A DNA stretch of 64,000 bases. Source: Bacillus sp. EB01. Lineage in GTDB: Bacteria > Bacillota > Bacilli > Bacillales > Cytobacillaceae. Of the stretch, positions 1-7,468 are shown one piece after another (the stretch's first letter is position 1; each line of letters opens with the position of its first letter). Under the pieces are notes generated by a model. It was not told where the DNA came from, made no database searches, and was given only the letters and a program-made list of their open reading frames with translations. A program made the position numbers and the translations under genes. Where the stretch lies: the NCBI RefSeq assembly GCF_000613125.1, contig NZ_HG964497.1, forward strand, positions 4,238,826-4,302,825. Reading direction: 5' to 3'.

Positions 1-255
1 TGTTATCAAATAGCCTCTGTCAGCACCAATTTCTATACTTTTTTTAATGACTGCAGTTGCCTGCGGCGGCCCCATCGAAAGCACCGAAATTGTCCCCCCG
101 GTCAATTCCCTGATTTTGACCGCTTCCTGGACCGCATGGGCATCGTATGGATTTAGAATAGCTGGTGCGCTACGGCGATCAAGCGTGTTCGTCTTAGGGT
201 TGATTTTAATGATTTTAGTATCTGGCACTTGTTTTACACAAACAACAATATGCAT
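1..255 (-). CDS. etfB: Electron transfer flavoprotein beta subunit, N-terminal part (runs off the window)
   Basis: Reading leftward from ATG at 253-255, the 85 visible codons begin MHIVVCVKQVPDT and end near GADRGYLIT, both signatures of the EtfB/FixA family. EtfB binds AMP or FAD and, with EtfA, passes electrons from dehydrogenases to quinone or, in bifurcating forms, to other acceptors. The start is supported by AAGGGAG about 4 bases upstream. The gene is truncated by the window edge, so the partner EtfA would lie outside. A perfect cre box sits 24 bases upstream, suggesting carbon catabolite control. Whether this is a housekeeping or a bifurcating ETF cannot be decided from 85 residues. 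Confidence 0.88.
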   Translation of the reverse strand, partial: MHIVVCVKQVPDTKIIKINPKTNTLDRRSAPAILNPYDAHAVQEAVKIRELTGGTISVLSMGPPQATAVIKKSIEIGADRGYLIT

Positions 256-278
256 GTACTCCCTTCCCTTCACAAAGA

Positions 279-293
279 ATGAAAACGTTTTCT
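279..293. promoter_or_regulatory. cre-like CcpA operator upstream of etfB
   Basis: ATGAAAACGTTTTCT matches the Bacillus cre consensus WTGNAANCGNWNNCW at every defined position. It lies just upstream of the etfB start, where CcpA binding would repress transcription in glucose. The function is inferred from the sequence match only. Confidence 0.6.
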
Positions 294-675
294 TTTTCTT
301 TAAAATTAAAATGCATGTATTACGATATATGTGACGTAAAACAAGCATAGTACTAACCAATGAACTGAAAGCTGGAATTCTGTGATGGTTCAGTAAAGAA
401 GGTTGTGTAGGTTTGAACATGATGTAGTAGTAAAAAATCTAAAGCAAAACAAGTGGCGGGAATAACATAGACAAAAAGAATTTTGCCGATACTATTACTA
501 TAAAAAATATTCAAATATTAACAATGATATATGTCACAGTAAAACCCAGTTATTAATAATTTTTATGTGGGTAAGGTTCAAAATAGGTTTCTATTTTTTA
601 ATTTTTTCAGGGGGCTAAGAACAAATCAAAAGGACCCTGCATCTCTTGCAGCGCCCCTAACCACTATATTTAATT
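294..675. other. Intergenic region between etfB and the Spo0E-like gene
   Basis: This AT-rich stretch has no convincing open reading frame on either strand. It presumably holds the promoter of etfB (leftward). Near 608-660, just past the end of the Spo0E-like gene, a GC-richer patch contains CTGCA...TGCAG and GGGGC...GCCCC inverted pairs that could form a terminator for that gene, but it lacks a clean U-tract. Nothing else is recognisable. Confidence 0.4.
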
Positions 676-945
676 TTACAACTCATTTTGTTTAGTAAGT
701 CTGGCGGAAAGAATGAAGCCTATTTCCTGATTCCAGCTTCCTGTTATGTCTCCAAATACTTGCCCAGGGTTTTGCATTCTGTTTCTAACCTTTTGATAAG
801 CTACAATCAGTTCATCAAGTTCCTGGCTATATCGAATTGTATTTTCACTAGTAAAACCGCTTAAATTCGCCGATTCAATCATCAATTGTCGTTTAGCCTG
901 TATTTCTCCCATCATCGTTTCAGGCTGCCAGCTCTGATCTAACAC
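676..945 (-). CDS. Spo0E-like sporulation aspartyl-phosphate phosphatase
   Basis: This 89-residue protein has the Spo0E family size and its core motif, SQELDELIVAY (about residues 40-50), within two predicted helices. Spo0E proteins dephosphorylate Spo0A~P and so delay sporulation; the SxxxD motif acts on the response regulator aspartate. Translation probably starts at GTG 943-945, preceded by GGAGGAAGG at good spacing. An internal ATG is possible but less well placed. The gene is monocistronic, with about 250 bases of apparently empty sequence upstream. The family call is fairly sure; the target (Spo0A or another regulator) is inferred. Confidence 0.8.
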   Translation of the reverse strand: MLDQSWQPETMMGEIQAKRQLMIESANLSGFTSENTIRYSQELDELIVAYQKVRNRMQNPGQVFGDITGSWNQEIGFILSARLTKQNEL

Positions 946-1190
946 GTCAACCTTCCTCCAATTACTGCTTATTTCTATTAGAGCTGCATATTAATTATGC
1001 AACACTTAAAAAATTATGCCAGCGATTTGGTACAAAGTAAATAGAATCGCAAAACAAGACAAAACAATCTCTTTTTCGCTTTAAAACGACAAAGGTTCAT
1101 AACTGTTTTTTTATATTAAGGACTCAAGGAGACAAGTAACATTGAAAATATCAACCAAATGAATATAGTTTATTAGTTTATGGAAACCCT

Positions 1191-1769
1191 CTATTTAGCC
1201 CACATTTCCTCTGGATTTAACTCGTAAATACTGTTTTCCCTGAACATATAATGGTTTATGATAAATTCCCGCCTGATGGTGGCAAAGTCTTCGTGAAATT
1301 TCTTTATATATTCATTCAGTTCTTTTTCCTCGTATTTGCGCCCTTTTTCCAGACCCTGGACGATATGCTCAAACACATACAATTTCTTTTTCCGCTGAGC
1401 TGGAATGCTTTTCAACTTTCCTTCCTTGGTGAAGAAGTTGTTGATTACTTTCTGTTTTTCAAGGCTCGTATCGACCATTTTGACCTGTTCCTCCCCTCTC
1501 TTCTCCAAAAGCTGTGACAAAACCTGCGCCTGCTGCTTGATCATGGATTCATTTAAATAAATATAAATAGTATTTTTATCCCGCCGTTCATAGACAATCC
1601 CGACTTCACGGAGCTTTTTCAAATGGTGTGTAATAGTAGGGGGAGTTAGTCCCAGCTTTCCAGCAATCGCCTGGCCATGCAGCGGCCCACCAGAAAGAAG
1701 TACTGTAATTCTGATACGGGTAGGGTCACCCATCGTTTTATAAAACGAAACAATCCGGTCCAATTGCAT
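1191..1769 (-). CDS. ArsR-family transcriptional regulator with C-terminal DUF2087
   Basis: Residues 1-80 form a winged helix-turn-helix of the ArsR type (MGDPTRIRITVLLSGGPLHG, then LTPPTITHHLKKLREVGIV). Residues ~110-185 match the DUF2087 domain found fused to ArsR regulators in bacilli. No metal-binding cysteine pair is visible, so this is not a classical arsenic sensor; the ligand is unknown. The ATG lies 12 bases from a perfect inverted repeat that is probably its own operator. It is encoded immediately downstream of the POR genes on the same strand but separated from them by a terminator and its own promoter region. Confidence 0.85.
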   Translation of the reverse strand: MQLDRIVSFYKTMGDPTRIRITVLLSGGPLHGQAIAGKLGLTPPTITHHLKKLREVGIVYERRDKNTIYIYLNESMIKQQAQVLSQLLEKRGEEQVKMVDTSLEKQKVINNFFTKEGKLKSIPAQRKKKLYVFEHIVQGLEKGRKYEEKELNEYIKKFHEDFATIRREFIINHYMFRENSIYELNPEEMWAK

Positions 1770-1781
1770 AGTGTTCAGCCA

Positions 1782-1823
1782 CCTAATTTGATATTTGTCT
1801 AATTAGATTTATATCAAATTAGG
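1782..1823. promoter_or_regulatory. Probable operator of the ArsR/DUF2087 regulator
   Basis: CCTAATTTGATAT (1782-1794) and its exact inverse ATATCAAATTAGG (1811-1823) form a 13-bp perfect inverted repeat separated by 16 bases, directly upstream of the regulator gene. Such a dyad is typical of an autoregulated winged-helix repressor; binding by this protein is inferred. Confidence 0.65.
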
Positions 1824-1876
1824 ATTTAAGTGTCAATATTAATAAAAATTCATTTCTAGGTTTTTGAAGCAAAAAG

Positions 1877-1904
1877 AAAAAGCTGGCCACTTGGCCAGCT
1901 TTTT
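1877..1904 (-). terminator. Rho-independent terminator of the POR operon
   Basis: AAAGCTGGCCACTTGGCCAGCTTT forms a strong hairpin; on the minus strand it is followed by a T-rich run. It lies 19 bases beyond the POR alpha/beta stop codon. Confidence 0.85.
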
Positions 1905-1922
1905 CGAATGGAACTTGTTTAT

Positions 1923-4217
1923 TTAAAGCATTGGATGCTCGTGTTTTGCCTTGAGGCGCTGCCAGCGATGTTCAATTTCATCTTCAAAAGACTCTAGCAT
2001 CGTTTTGTTCTCTTCTTTTAATAAATGCTTTGATTTACCCATGTATTTTAGCCATCCTGATGCAGGGACACGCTTGTTTTTAGCCTCAGGGTCGTAGGTG
2101 ATCGTTGTAATTCCCTGCTCAATTTCATATAGCGGGAAAAAGCAAGAGTTAACCGCCTTCTCCATAATCGTGCTGCCATAACGGTCCTCGGATTTCCAGT
2201 TAAGCGGGCATGTAATTAAAATCTTACCATACACGGTGCCGACATTCCGGGCGTACCACTGCGCTTTTGCACCTTTTTTTACAAGGTCCTGCGGGAATGC
2301 CTCAGTACCAGTGAATACGTACGGAATATTCGCAGCCGCCATCAGCTGGGCTGTGTCTTTGTGGTGGAACGTTTTCCCTTTCTGGGTCTTCCCAATGCTC
2401 GTTGTGCTCGTCATATGGCCAAGCGGCGTGGAATAGGACATCTGTGAACCGGTATTCATATAGCCTTCATTATCATATTCAACTATGATAAGCTTATGGC
2501 CGCGCAAGGCTGTTCCAATAGCCGATCCCATACCAATATCCATTCCGCCATCACCAGTGATCATAACGAAAGTGACATCGTCCTCGATGTTGATTTCTCC
2601 CCGCTTCTGCATTTCAAAAAATGCTTCGACGGTACCAGACAGGGTTGCTGCCCCATTCTGGAACAAGTTATGAATCATCGTTTGTTTGTGTGATGTATAA
2701 GGATAAGCAGTTGTCGTTACATACGCACATCCAGTTTGATAAAGAACGACAATGTCGCCTTCAATGCCCTTAAAGAAAAGCTCAAGTCCCGGGAATATCC
2801 CGCAGCCCGGGCAGGCTCCATGACCAGACCCCAGCCGTTTTGGCTTACCGGCCAATGCCCGCAGAGGTGGAATTTTAACTTTAAGCTTACCCGTTGCTTC
2901 ATCCATTTTCACATCAATCAAGCCTGTTTTAAAGGTTTCGCCATGCTGCGGTTCGATTACTGGCTTTAACGCCTTTTCCGGATTCCCTGGAACAATGCCA
3001 TAATAATCAAATGGTTTTTCGGCAATCCCTTTTTCCATTGCATCAATTGCCATTGCAAAAAATGCCTCGGCATCATCCGCATAGAAGTCCTTACCGCCAA
3101 GTCCGAATACCCTGCTCAGGACAATTGTTTTATTTTCTCTATCTTCTTGTAGTGCAGCCTTCACTTCATGTGTCAAATTCGGACCATGGCCGCCATAGGA
3201 ATCCGCGCGTTCTCCAATCAGCAGCGATTTCACGTTTTTTAGAGCCTCACGCATTTCTTTTGCCGGGAAAGGCCTGATAATGTTTGGCGAAATGACACCG
3301 GCTTTGATGCCCTTGGCCCTTAGTCTGTCTACAACATCCTTGGCTGACTCAGCTGCGGAATTGAGTAGGAACAGAGCCACTTCTGCATCTTCCATTTTGT
3401 AAAGGTCAAGAATCTCATAATTCCTTCCTGATAGCTCCGCGTACTGAGATGCTACTTCCTTGAACACTTCTCCAGCAGCATAATTCGCTTCTGATTGCTG
3501 GAAGTGGTTGTTCATCAAGTCTTCCCCATTCATATGGGCCCCGATGGTTACCGGTTTCTTGGGATCTCTTGCAAAATTGTAATCTGTTGGGTATTCACCA
3601 ACGAATTCCTGGACAGTGGCACGATCCTTGAAATATTGGACTCTGCGCTTTTGATGAGAGGTGAAGAATCCATCATAAGCAACAATAACCGGGAGCCGAA
3701 CCTTCGAATGCTCCGCTATTTTCAGTGCCATGATATTCATATCGTAAACCGCCTGCGGTGTTCTAGCAGTCAGAATTACCCAGCCAGTATTTAAAGCAAA
3801 ATAAAGATCTGAATGGTCTCCCCTAATATCGAGCGGCCCGCTGACAGCCCTGGTAACGAGGTTCATGACCATAGGGAAGCGAGTTCCGGCTTGGACTGGC
3901 AGCTGTTCAATCATATAGAGCAATCCATTTGCGCTTGTCGCATTAAATACACGGGCTCCAGTTGCGGCAGCTCCATAGCAAATTCCTGCCGACCCGTGCT
4001 CCCCATCTGCTGGAATAAGCTTAATATCGTGCTCGCCCCTTGCCTTCATCATATCAAGGTATTGTGCAACCTCGGTCGAAGGGGTAATAGGAAAATATCC
4101 CATAATATGATAATTGATTTGGGCAGCCGCCATCGCAGCCATTTCATTTCCTGATTCGAAAGTCAATAATTGCTCTTTGTTAGCTGTTGTTTTCAATTCC
4201 TCTTCCAAAATGGCCAT
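1923..4217 (-). CDS. 2-oxoacid (pyruvate-type):ferredoxin oxidoreductase, fused alpha-beta subunit
   Basis: This 764-residue protein joins the alpha (POR_N/POR II) and thiamine-pyrophosphate beta subunits of a 2-oxoacid:ferredoxin oxidoreductase. The alpha part (about residues 20-420) carries YFPITPSTEVAQYLD. The beta part (about 460-760) carries CPGCG, whose cysteines bind an Fe-S cluster, then the TPP motif GDGG and NEGYMNTGSQ. The YMNTG form is typical of pyruvate enzymes (PorB) rather than 2-oxoglutarate enzymes, which have YGMTGGQ. The reaction is oxidative decarboxylation of a 2-oxoacid with CoA, reducing ferredoxin. The start ATG overlaps the upstream stop by one base (TAATG), implying translational coupling to the gamma-delta subunit. 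The exact substrate is inferred. Confidence 0.88.
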   Translation of the reverse strand: MAILEEELKTTANKEQLLTFESGNEMAAMAAAQINYHIMGYFPITPSTEVAQYLDMMKARGEHDIKLIPADGEHGSAGICYGAAATGARVFNATSANGLLYMIEQLPVQAGTRFPMVMNLVTRAVSGPLDIRGDHSDLYFALNTGWVILTARTPQAVYDMNIMALKIAEHSKVRLPVIVAYDGFFTSHQKRRVQYFKDRATVQEFVGEYPTDYNFARDPKKPVTIGAHMNGEDLMNNHFQQSEANYAAGEVFKEVASQYAELSGRNYEILDLYKMEDAEVALFLLNSAAESAKDVVDRLRAKGIKAGVISPNIIRPFPAKEMREALKNVKSLLIGERADSYGGHGPNLTHEVKAALQEDRENKTIVLSRVFGLGGKDFYADDAEAFFAMAIDAMEKGIAEKPFDYYGIVPGNPEKALKPVIEPQHGETFKTGLIDVKMDEATGKLKVKIPPLRALAGKPKRLGSGHGACPGCGIFPGLELFFKGIEGDIVVLYQTGCAYVTTTAYPYTSHKQTMIHNLFQNGAATLSGTVEAFFEMQKRGEINIEDDVTFVMITGDGGMDIGMGSAIGTALRGHKLIIVEYDNEGYMNTGSQMSYSTPLGHMTSTTSIGKTQKGKTFHHKDTAQLMAAANIPYVFTGTEAFPQDLVKKGAKAQWYARNVGTVYGKILITCPLNWKSEDRYGSTIMEKAVNSCFFPLYEIEQGITTITYDPEAKNKRVPASGWLKYMGKSKHLLKEENKTMLESFEDEIEHRWQRLKAKHEHPML

Positions 4218-5230
4218 TATAGAAGCCTCCCCTCTACATATGGAAAATTCTGTTTGACTCTATTTGAATCCGCATATCCAATCATCTCGCGAAGGTCACC
4301 CAATGCATCGGTTGGGCATGCTTCAACACACTTCAGGCAGCCCTTGCAATATTGATAATCAATTCCTTTAAGGAACATTTGCTCACGTCCCCGCTTATCC
4401 TGCCCACTCTCCCAGACAAAGCAGAAATCAGGGCAGACCGTGTCGCACTGTGCACAGTGGATACAGCTTTCAAGCTTTAATTCCGGCAGAAATCCCTGGC
4501 GCGAACCACTCAAATCCTTAAGAATGCTGTTGGCCGGTGCCGAAATGACACCTCCAAGCTCCTGAGTCATAAACCCTAGCCGTGGCAACGGCCGTGAAAA
4601 TGTTTTGCCTTCTGCTCCTTCAGGCACTTCGTATACTTTAAATTGAACCTCATTATAACCCCGCTCGAATGTCCTGATATTCGGCTCGACTAAGTGAGGA
4701 TATTTTTTTTCAAATGTTTTTCTAATTACACTTTTCATCGCTTGTGGATCCAGAAAATCACAAATCCGGAACATCGCCCCGAGCATCGCTGTATTTACCT
4801 TCGTTTTCTCCTCTACCGCAATAGTTAAGGCGTCGACAATGGCCAGTGTGCCGTATTTAAACTGAAGGTCTTTTCTGATTCCATCAAAATCGCGTACGGA
4901 GTTGACGAGGACAATTCCATCAGCATCGAGTCCGCTTACAACATCGACCATTTTATACAGAGCTTCATGAAAAACCCCAATAACATGCGGTTGTTCAATT
5001 GGGCTATGGTCACGGATTTCTACATCCCGGTCACAAAATCGGATAAAACTCTTTACTGGGGACCCTTTCTTCTCGGATCCGTATGATGAGAAATTCGATC
5101 CGTTCAAGCCAAGTCCCAGCACACCAGCCTCAGCAAGCATTTTTCCTGCAAGATTGGCCCCCAGGCCGCCAATTGATTCAAGGCGGATTTCAAAAAATCC
5201 TAATTCATTTTGTTTAGGTAAGATTGACAT
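4217..5230 (-). CDS. 2-oxoacid:ferredoxin oxidoreductase, fused gamma-delta subunit
   Basis: Residues ~10-190 form the gamma (POR catalytic) domain, beginning EIRLESIGGLGANLAGKMLA. Residues ~245-310 carry two 4Fe-4S ferredoxin motifs (CIHCAQCDTVCPD and CKGCLKCVEACPTD), which is the delta subunit. It forms a complex with the following alpha-beta protein and transfers electrons from TPP to ferredoxin. AGGGGGAGAAC precedes the ATG. A 15-bp GC-rich palindrome lies in the leader. Such oxygen-sensitive enzymes are less usual in aerobic bacilli, which rely mainly on pyruvate dehydrogenase, so anaerobic or redox-balancing use is likely. Confidence 0.87.
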   Translation of the reverse strand: MSILPKQNELGFFEIRLESIGGLGANLAGKMLAEAGVLGLGLNGSNFSSYGSEKKGSPVKSFIRFCDRDVEIRDHSPIEQPHVIGVFHEALYKMVDVVSGLDADGIVLVNSVRDFDGIRKDLQFKYGTLAIVDALTIAVEEKTKVNTAMLGAMFRICDFLDPQAMKSVIRKTFEKKYPHLVEPNIRTFERGYNEVQFKVYEVPEGAEGKTFSRPLPRLGFMTQELGGVISAPANSILKDLSGSRQGFLPELKLESCIHCAQCDTVCPDFCFVWESGQDKRGREQMFLKGIDYQYCKGCLKCVEACPTDALGDLREMIGYADSNRVKQNFPYVEGRLL

Positions 5231-5261
5231 GTTCTCCCCCTATATTTCTCAGTATGATATC

Positions 5262-5276
5262 GCCAGCAGTGCTGGC
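5262..5276. promoter_or_regulatory. GC-rich palindrome in the POR leader
   Basis: GCCAGCAGTGCTGGC is a perfect 15-bp palindrome about 32 bases upstream of the POR gamma-delta start. It could be an operator or an mRNA hairpin in the 5' leader. It lacks a T-run, so it is not a simple terminator. Confidence 0.35.
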
Positions 5277-5411
5277 ACTCCCCACCTTCCATTTTAGGCA
5301 AGAGCTGCCTATTGCGCTGTGACAAATGTTAAACACAACATATAATTTTTGAAACAGCTTAAAAAATTTTAATAAAATCTTGGTATAACAAGGTTTTTAA
5401 GGGGTTGCCCT

Positions 5412-5447
5412 CTGTATTACAGCGCTAAATCTGTAGTATAACAGATT
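5412..5447. promoter_or_regulatory. Two operator-like palindromes between POR and the acyltransferase
   Basis: CTGTATTACAG (5412-5422) is a perfect palindrome, and AATCTGT-AGTATA-ACAGATT (5428-5447) is a perfect 7-bp inverted repeat. Both contain CTGTA- or ACAG-type half-sites. They lie in the 317-base divergent region between the POR operon and the acyltransferase gene and could be tandem sites for one repressor. The rest of the region shows only AT-rich promoter-like sequence. Confidence 0.35.
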
Positions 5448-5547
5448 AGGATTTTACTAGTTTGGAATGGTTTACCTGTTTTCTTTTAATCTTAGTTGGG
5501 TAATAGTAGAGATGATTGTTCCGGGGGTCTCAAATTTGGAGGTCATC

Positions 5548-6582
5548 ATGAAAAAACGAGACTACTACTTTGATAATGCAAAATTCATTTTGATTTTTCT
5601 TGTTGTGTTCGGTCATCTGCTCAGGGCCTTTATTGAAGACAATGAAGTATTTTTCGCATTATATAAAGCGATTTACACATTTCATATGCCCGCATTTATC
5701 CTGGTGTCGGGGTTCTTCGCAAAAGGTTTCAACGAAAAGGGCTATATAAAGAAAATCGCCAAGAAGCTAATTTTGCCTTACATTATCTTTCAAGTAATCT
5801 ACTCTATTTATTATTTTTATCTATACCAAAAACAAACGCTTGTCATAGACCCTTTTAATCCTCATTGGTCGCTTTGGTTTCTCGTTAGTATGTTCTTCTG
5901 GAACGTGTTGATGATTCCTTTTTCAAAACTGAAGGCTTCAGTCGCAATTCCTTTGGCACTTACAGCTGGACTGCTCATTGGATATGTTGACTGGGTATCA
6001 AACTACCTTAGTTTATCCAGGACATTTGTATTCTTCCCACTGTTTTTGGCGGGATATTATTTGAAAAAAGAACATTTCTATTCACTATTCACGATTCCAA
6101 AACGTATTATCGCACTAGTGGCATTCATTGTATTATTTGCGGGATTTTACTTTTATCCCGACATGCAATATCAATGGCTGCTAGGTTCAAAGCCGTATGA
6201 AGCAATGGGAGCAGCCTCTTTATTGGCCATGTTCAAAAGGCTTGGCATATACATCTTGAGTTTTGTAATGGTAATGAGCTTTTTTGCCTTTGTGCCAAGA
6301 GGGCAGTACTTTTTTACAACTCTCGGAAAACGCACACTGTACGTGTACCTTTTGCACGGTTTCCTGGTCAAGCTGCTGCGGGAGACTGAGCTCATATCGT
6401 ATTTTGATAAAACCGAAAGGATTGTCCTTTTGGCTGGAGTATCCCTTATTATTGTGCTGGCCCTCTCAAGCAAGCTGATAACAGCATTTACACAACCATT
6501 AATAGAATTGAGTAACACCCGGACGAAAAAACTATTCAGCAGGTTATCTGGAGGCTACCGTGTGACACAAGAAAGGAACTAA
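5548..6582 (+). CDS. Membrane acyltransferase (acyltransferase-3 family, YkrP-like)
   Basis: The 344-residue protein begins MKKRDYYFDNAKFILIFLVV and has about ten hydrophobic segments with the early FGHLLR histidine motif, typical of acyltransferase family 3 (PF01757). These integral membrane enzymes move acetyl or other acyl groups onto extracellular sugars, peptidoglycan or polysaccharides. Length and opening resemble Bacillus subtilis YkrP, whose substrate is unknown to me. I chose the ATG at 5548 because TTGGAGG precedes it at good spacing; upstream in-frame starts lack a ribosome-binding site. It is a single gene, convergent with lutC. Confidence 0.8.
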   Translation: MKKRDYYFDNAKFILIFLVVFGHLLRAFIEDNEVFFALYKAIYTFHMPAFILVSGFFAKGFNEKGYIKKIAKKLILPYIIFQVIYSIYYFYLYQKQTLVIDPFNPHWSLWFLVSMFFWNVLMIPFSKLKASVAIPLALTAGLLIGYVDWVSNYLSLSRTFVFFPLFLAGYYLKKEHFYSLFTIPKRIIALVAFIVLFAGFYFYPDMQYQWLLGSKPYEAMGAASLLAMFKRLGIYILSFVMVMSFFAFVPRGQYFFTTLGKRTLYVYLLHGFLVKLLRETELISYFDKTERIVLLAGVSLIIVLALSSKLITAFTQPLIELSNTRTKKLFSRLSGGYRVTQERN

Positions 6583-6605
6583 AGTACAAGGAAGACTGTT
6601 AGAGT

Positions 6606-6700
6606 TGAATGACACTTTGACCTCTAAGGACATGCGAAATGTCATTCATCTGCCTTTTGAGTGACATTATGAGCTCTGAGTAAAGGTGAATTGTCACTCA
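6606..6700. repeat. Tandem pair of 43-bp inverted-repeat units
   Basis: Unit 1 has arms TGAATGACA (6606-6614) and TGTCATTCA (6640-6648). Unit 2 has arms TGAGTGACA (6658-6666) and TGTCACTCA (6692-6700). Both spacers are exactly 25 bases and are about 16 of 25 identical, so this is a 52-base tandem duplication of a short hairpin-forming element. It lies between the acyltransferase stop and the shared terminator. Related shorter-armed units occur at 12666 and 23535. Confidence 0.6.
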
Positions 6701-6713
6701 TCGTATTCAATAA

Positions 6714-6741
6714 AAATCCCCGCCGGATTTGGCGGGGATTT
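6714..6741. terminator. Bidirectional terminator between the acyltransferase gene and lutC
   Basis: AAATCCCCGCC-GGATTT-GGCGGGGATTT forms an 11-bp stem with A/T-rich flanks on both sides. It serves the converging acyltransferase gene (+) and the lutABC operon (-). Confidence 0.85.
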
Positions 6742-6746
6742 CTATT

Positions 6747-7466
6747 TTACAGATCATTAATCACAATATAAGCAGCCCGTACCGGTCCGTGGACCCCAAC
6801 GACAAGGTTGAGTTCAATATCAGCCGAATTGCTCGGCCCGGTGATGAAATTAATACAGGAAGGAACATCCTTCCCTTCAAGATGCTGACTGCGTATCCAC
6901 TCTGCCGCCTGCGTAAATCGGGGCACAATTGTACTTTTCGGAACCAGTGCAATAATATTTTCTGGAAGGAAAGAAACTGAACGACCTCTTCCAGGACTGG
7001 TAAAATGAGTGACTGTCCCTGACTCAGCCAACGTAATCTCACTTATTGTTATCGCCACTTTTGCACTTTCAGCAAGAGGAATGTTCTCATCCCCTTTTGA
7101 ATGATCCCAAAGACGAACTTCTATATTTTCCGATGGCCACTCACTTTCAAGCAACTCACCTAAGCCCCATTTGGCATACCGTTCATCATTCCAAGTAATT
7201 ACAGGGCCTCCGCCATATCCGTCGACAATTTCTCTCACTTTGGAAGAGAGTTCATCGAGGGTCGTCTCATGCAGAGAAGTGTGGATTTTTAGGCATTGTG
7301 TTTTTAACACTTGAAGGAGTTCATCCTGGGATGCCCCTTTATAAATTTCATGCTGTGGCTGGAAAGTGTAAACGGGACGTTCCACACCCGTTGTTTTCCT
7401 TGGCCGTCCAAGGCTGGAAGCTATTTTATCGAGAAATCTGTTTCGATTGTGTATTGTGCCATGCAT
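6747..7466 (-). CDS. lutC: Lactate utilization protein LutC
   Basis: A 239-residue LUD-domain (DUF162) protein with the family features ITISEITLAESGTV, RGRSVSFLPENII and FITGPSNSADIEL. LutC is the third component of the LutABC complex, which oxidises L-lactate to pyruvate in Bacillus; its individual biochemical role is less defined than those of LutA and LutB. It follows lutB by two bases, is the last gene of the operon, and ends just before a strong terminator. Length and neighbours agree with the canonical lutABC arrangement. Confidence 0.93.
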   Translation of the reverse strand: MHGTIHNRNRFLDKIASSLGRPRKTTGVERPVYTFQPQHEIYKGASQDELLQVLKTQCLKIHTSLHETTLDELSSKVREIVDGYGGGPVITWNDERYAKWGLGELLESEWPSENIEVRLWDHSKGDENIPLAESAKVAITISEITLAESGTVTHFTSPGRGRSVSFLPENIIALVPKSTIVPRFTQAAEWIRSQHLEGKDVPSCINFITGPSNSADIELNLVVGVHGPVRAAYIVINDL

Positions 7467-7468
7467 AC

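Noticed and set aside
5320..5345. Fnr or Rex box in the POR promoter region (TGTGACAAATGTTAAACACA)
   Set aside because: The spacing does not fit either consensus.
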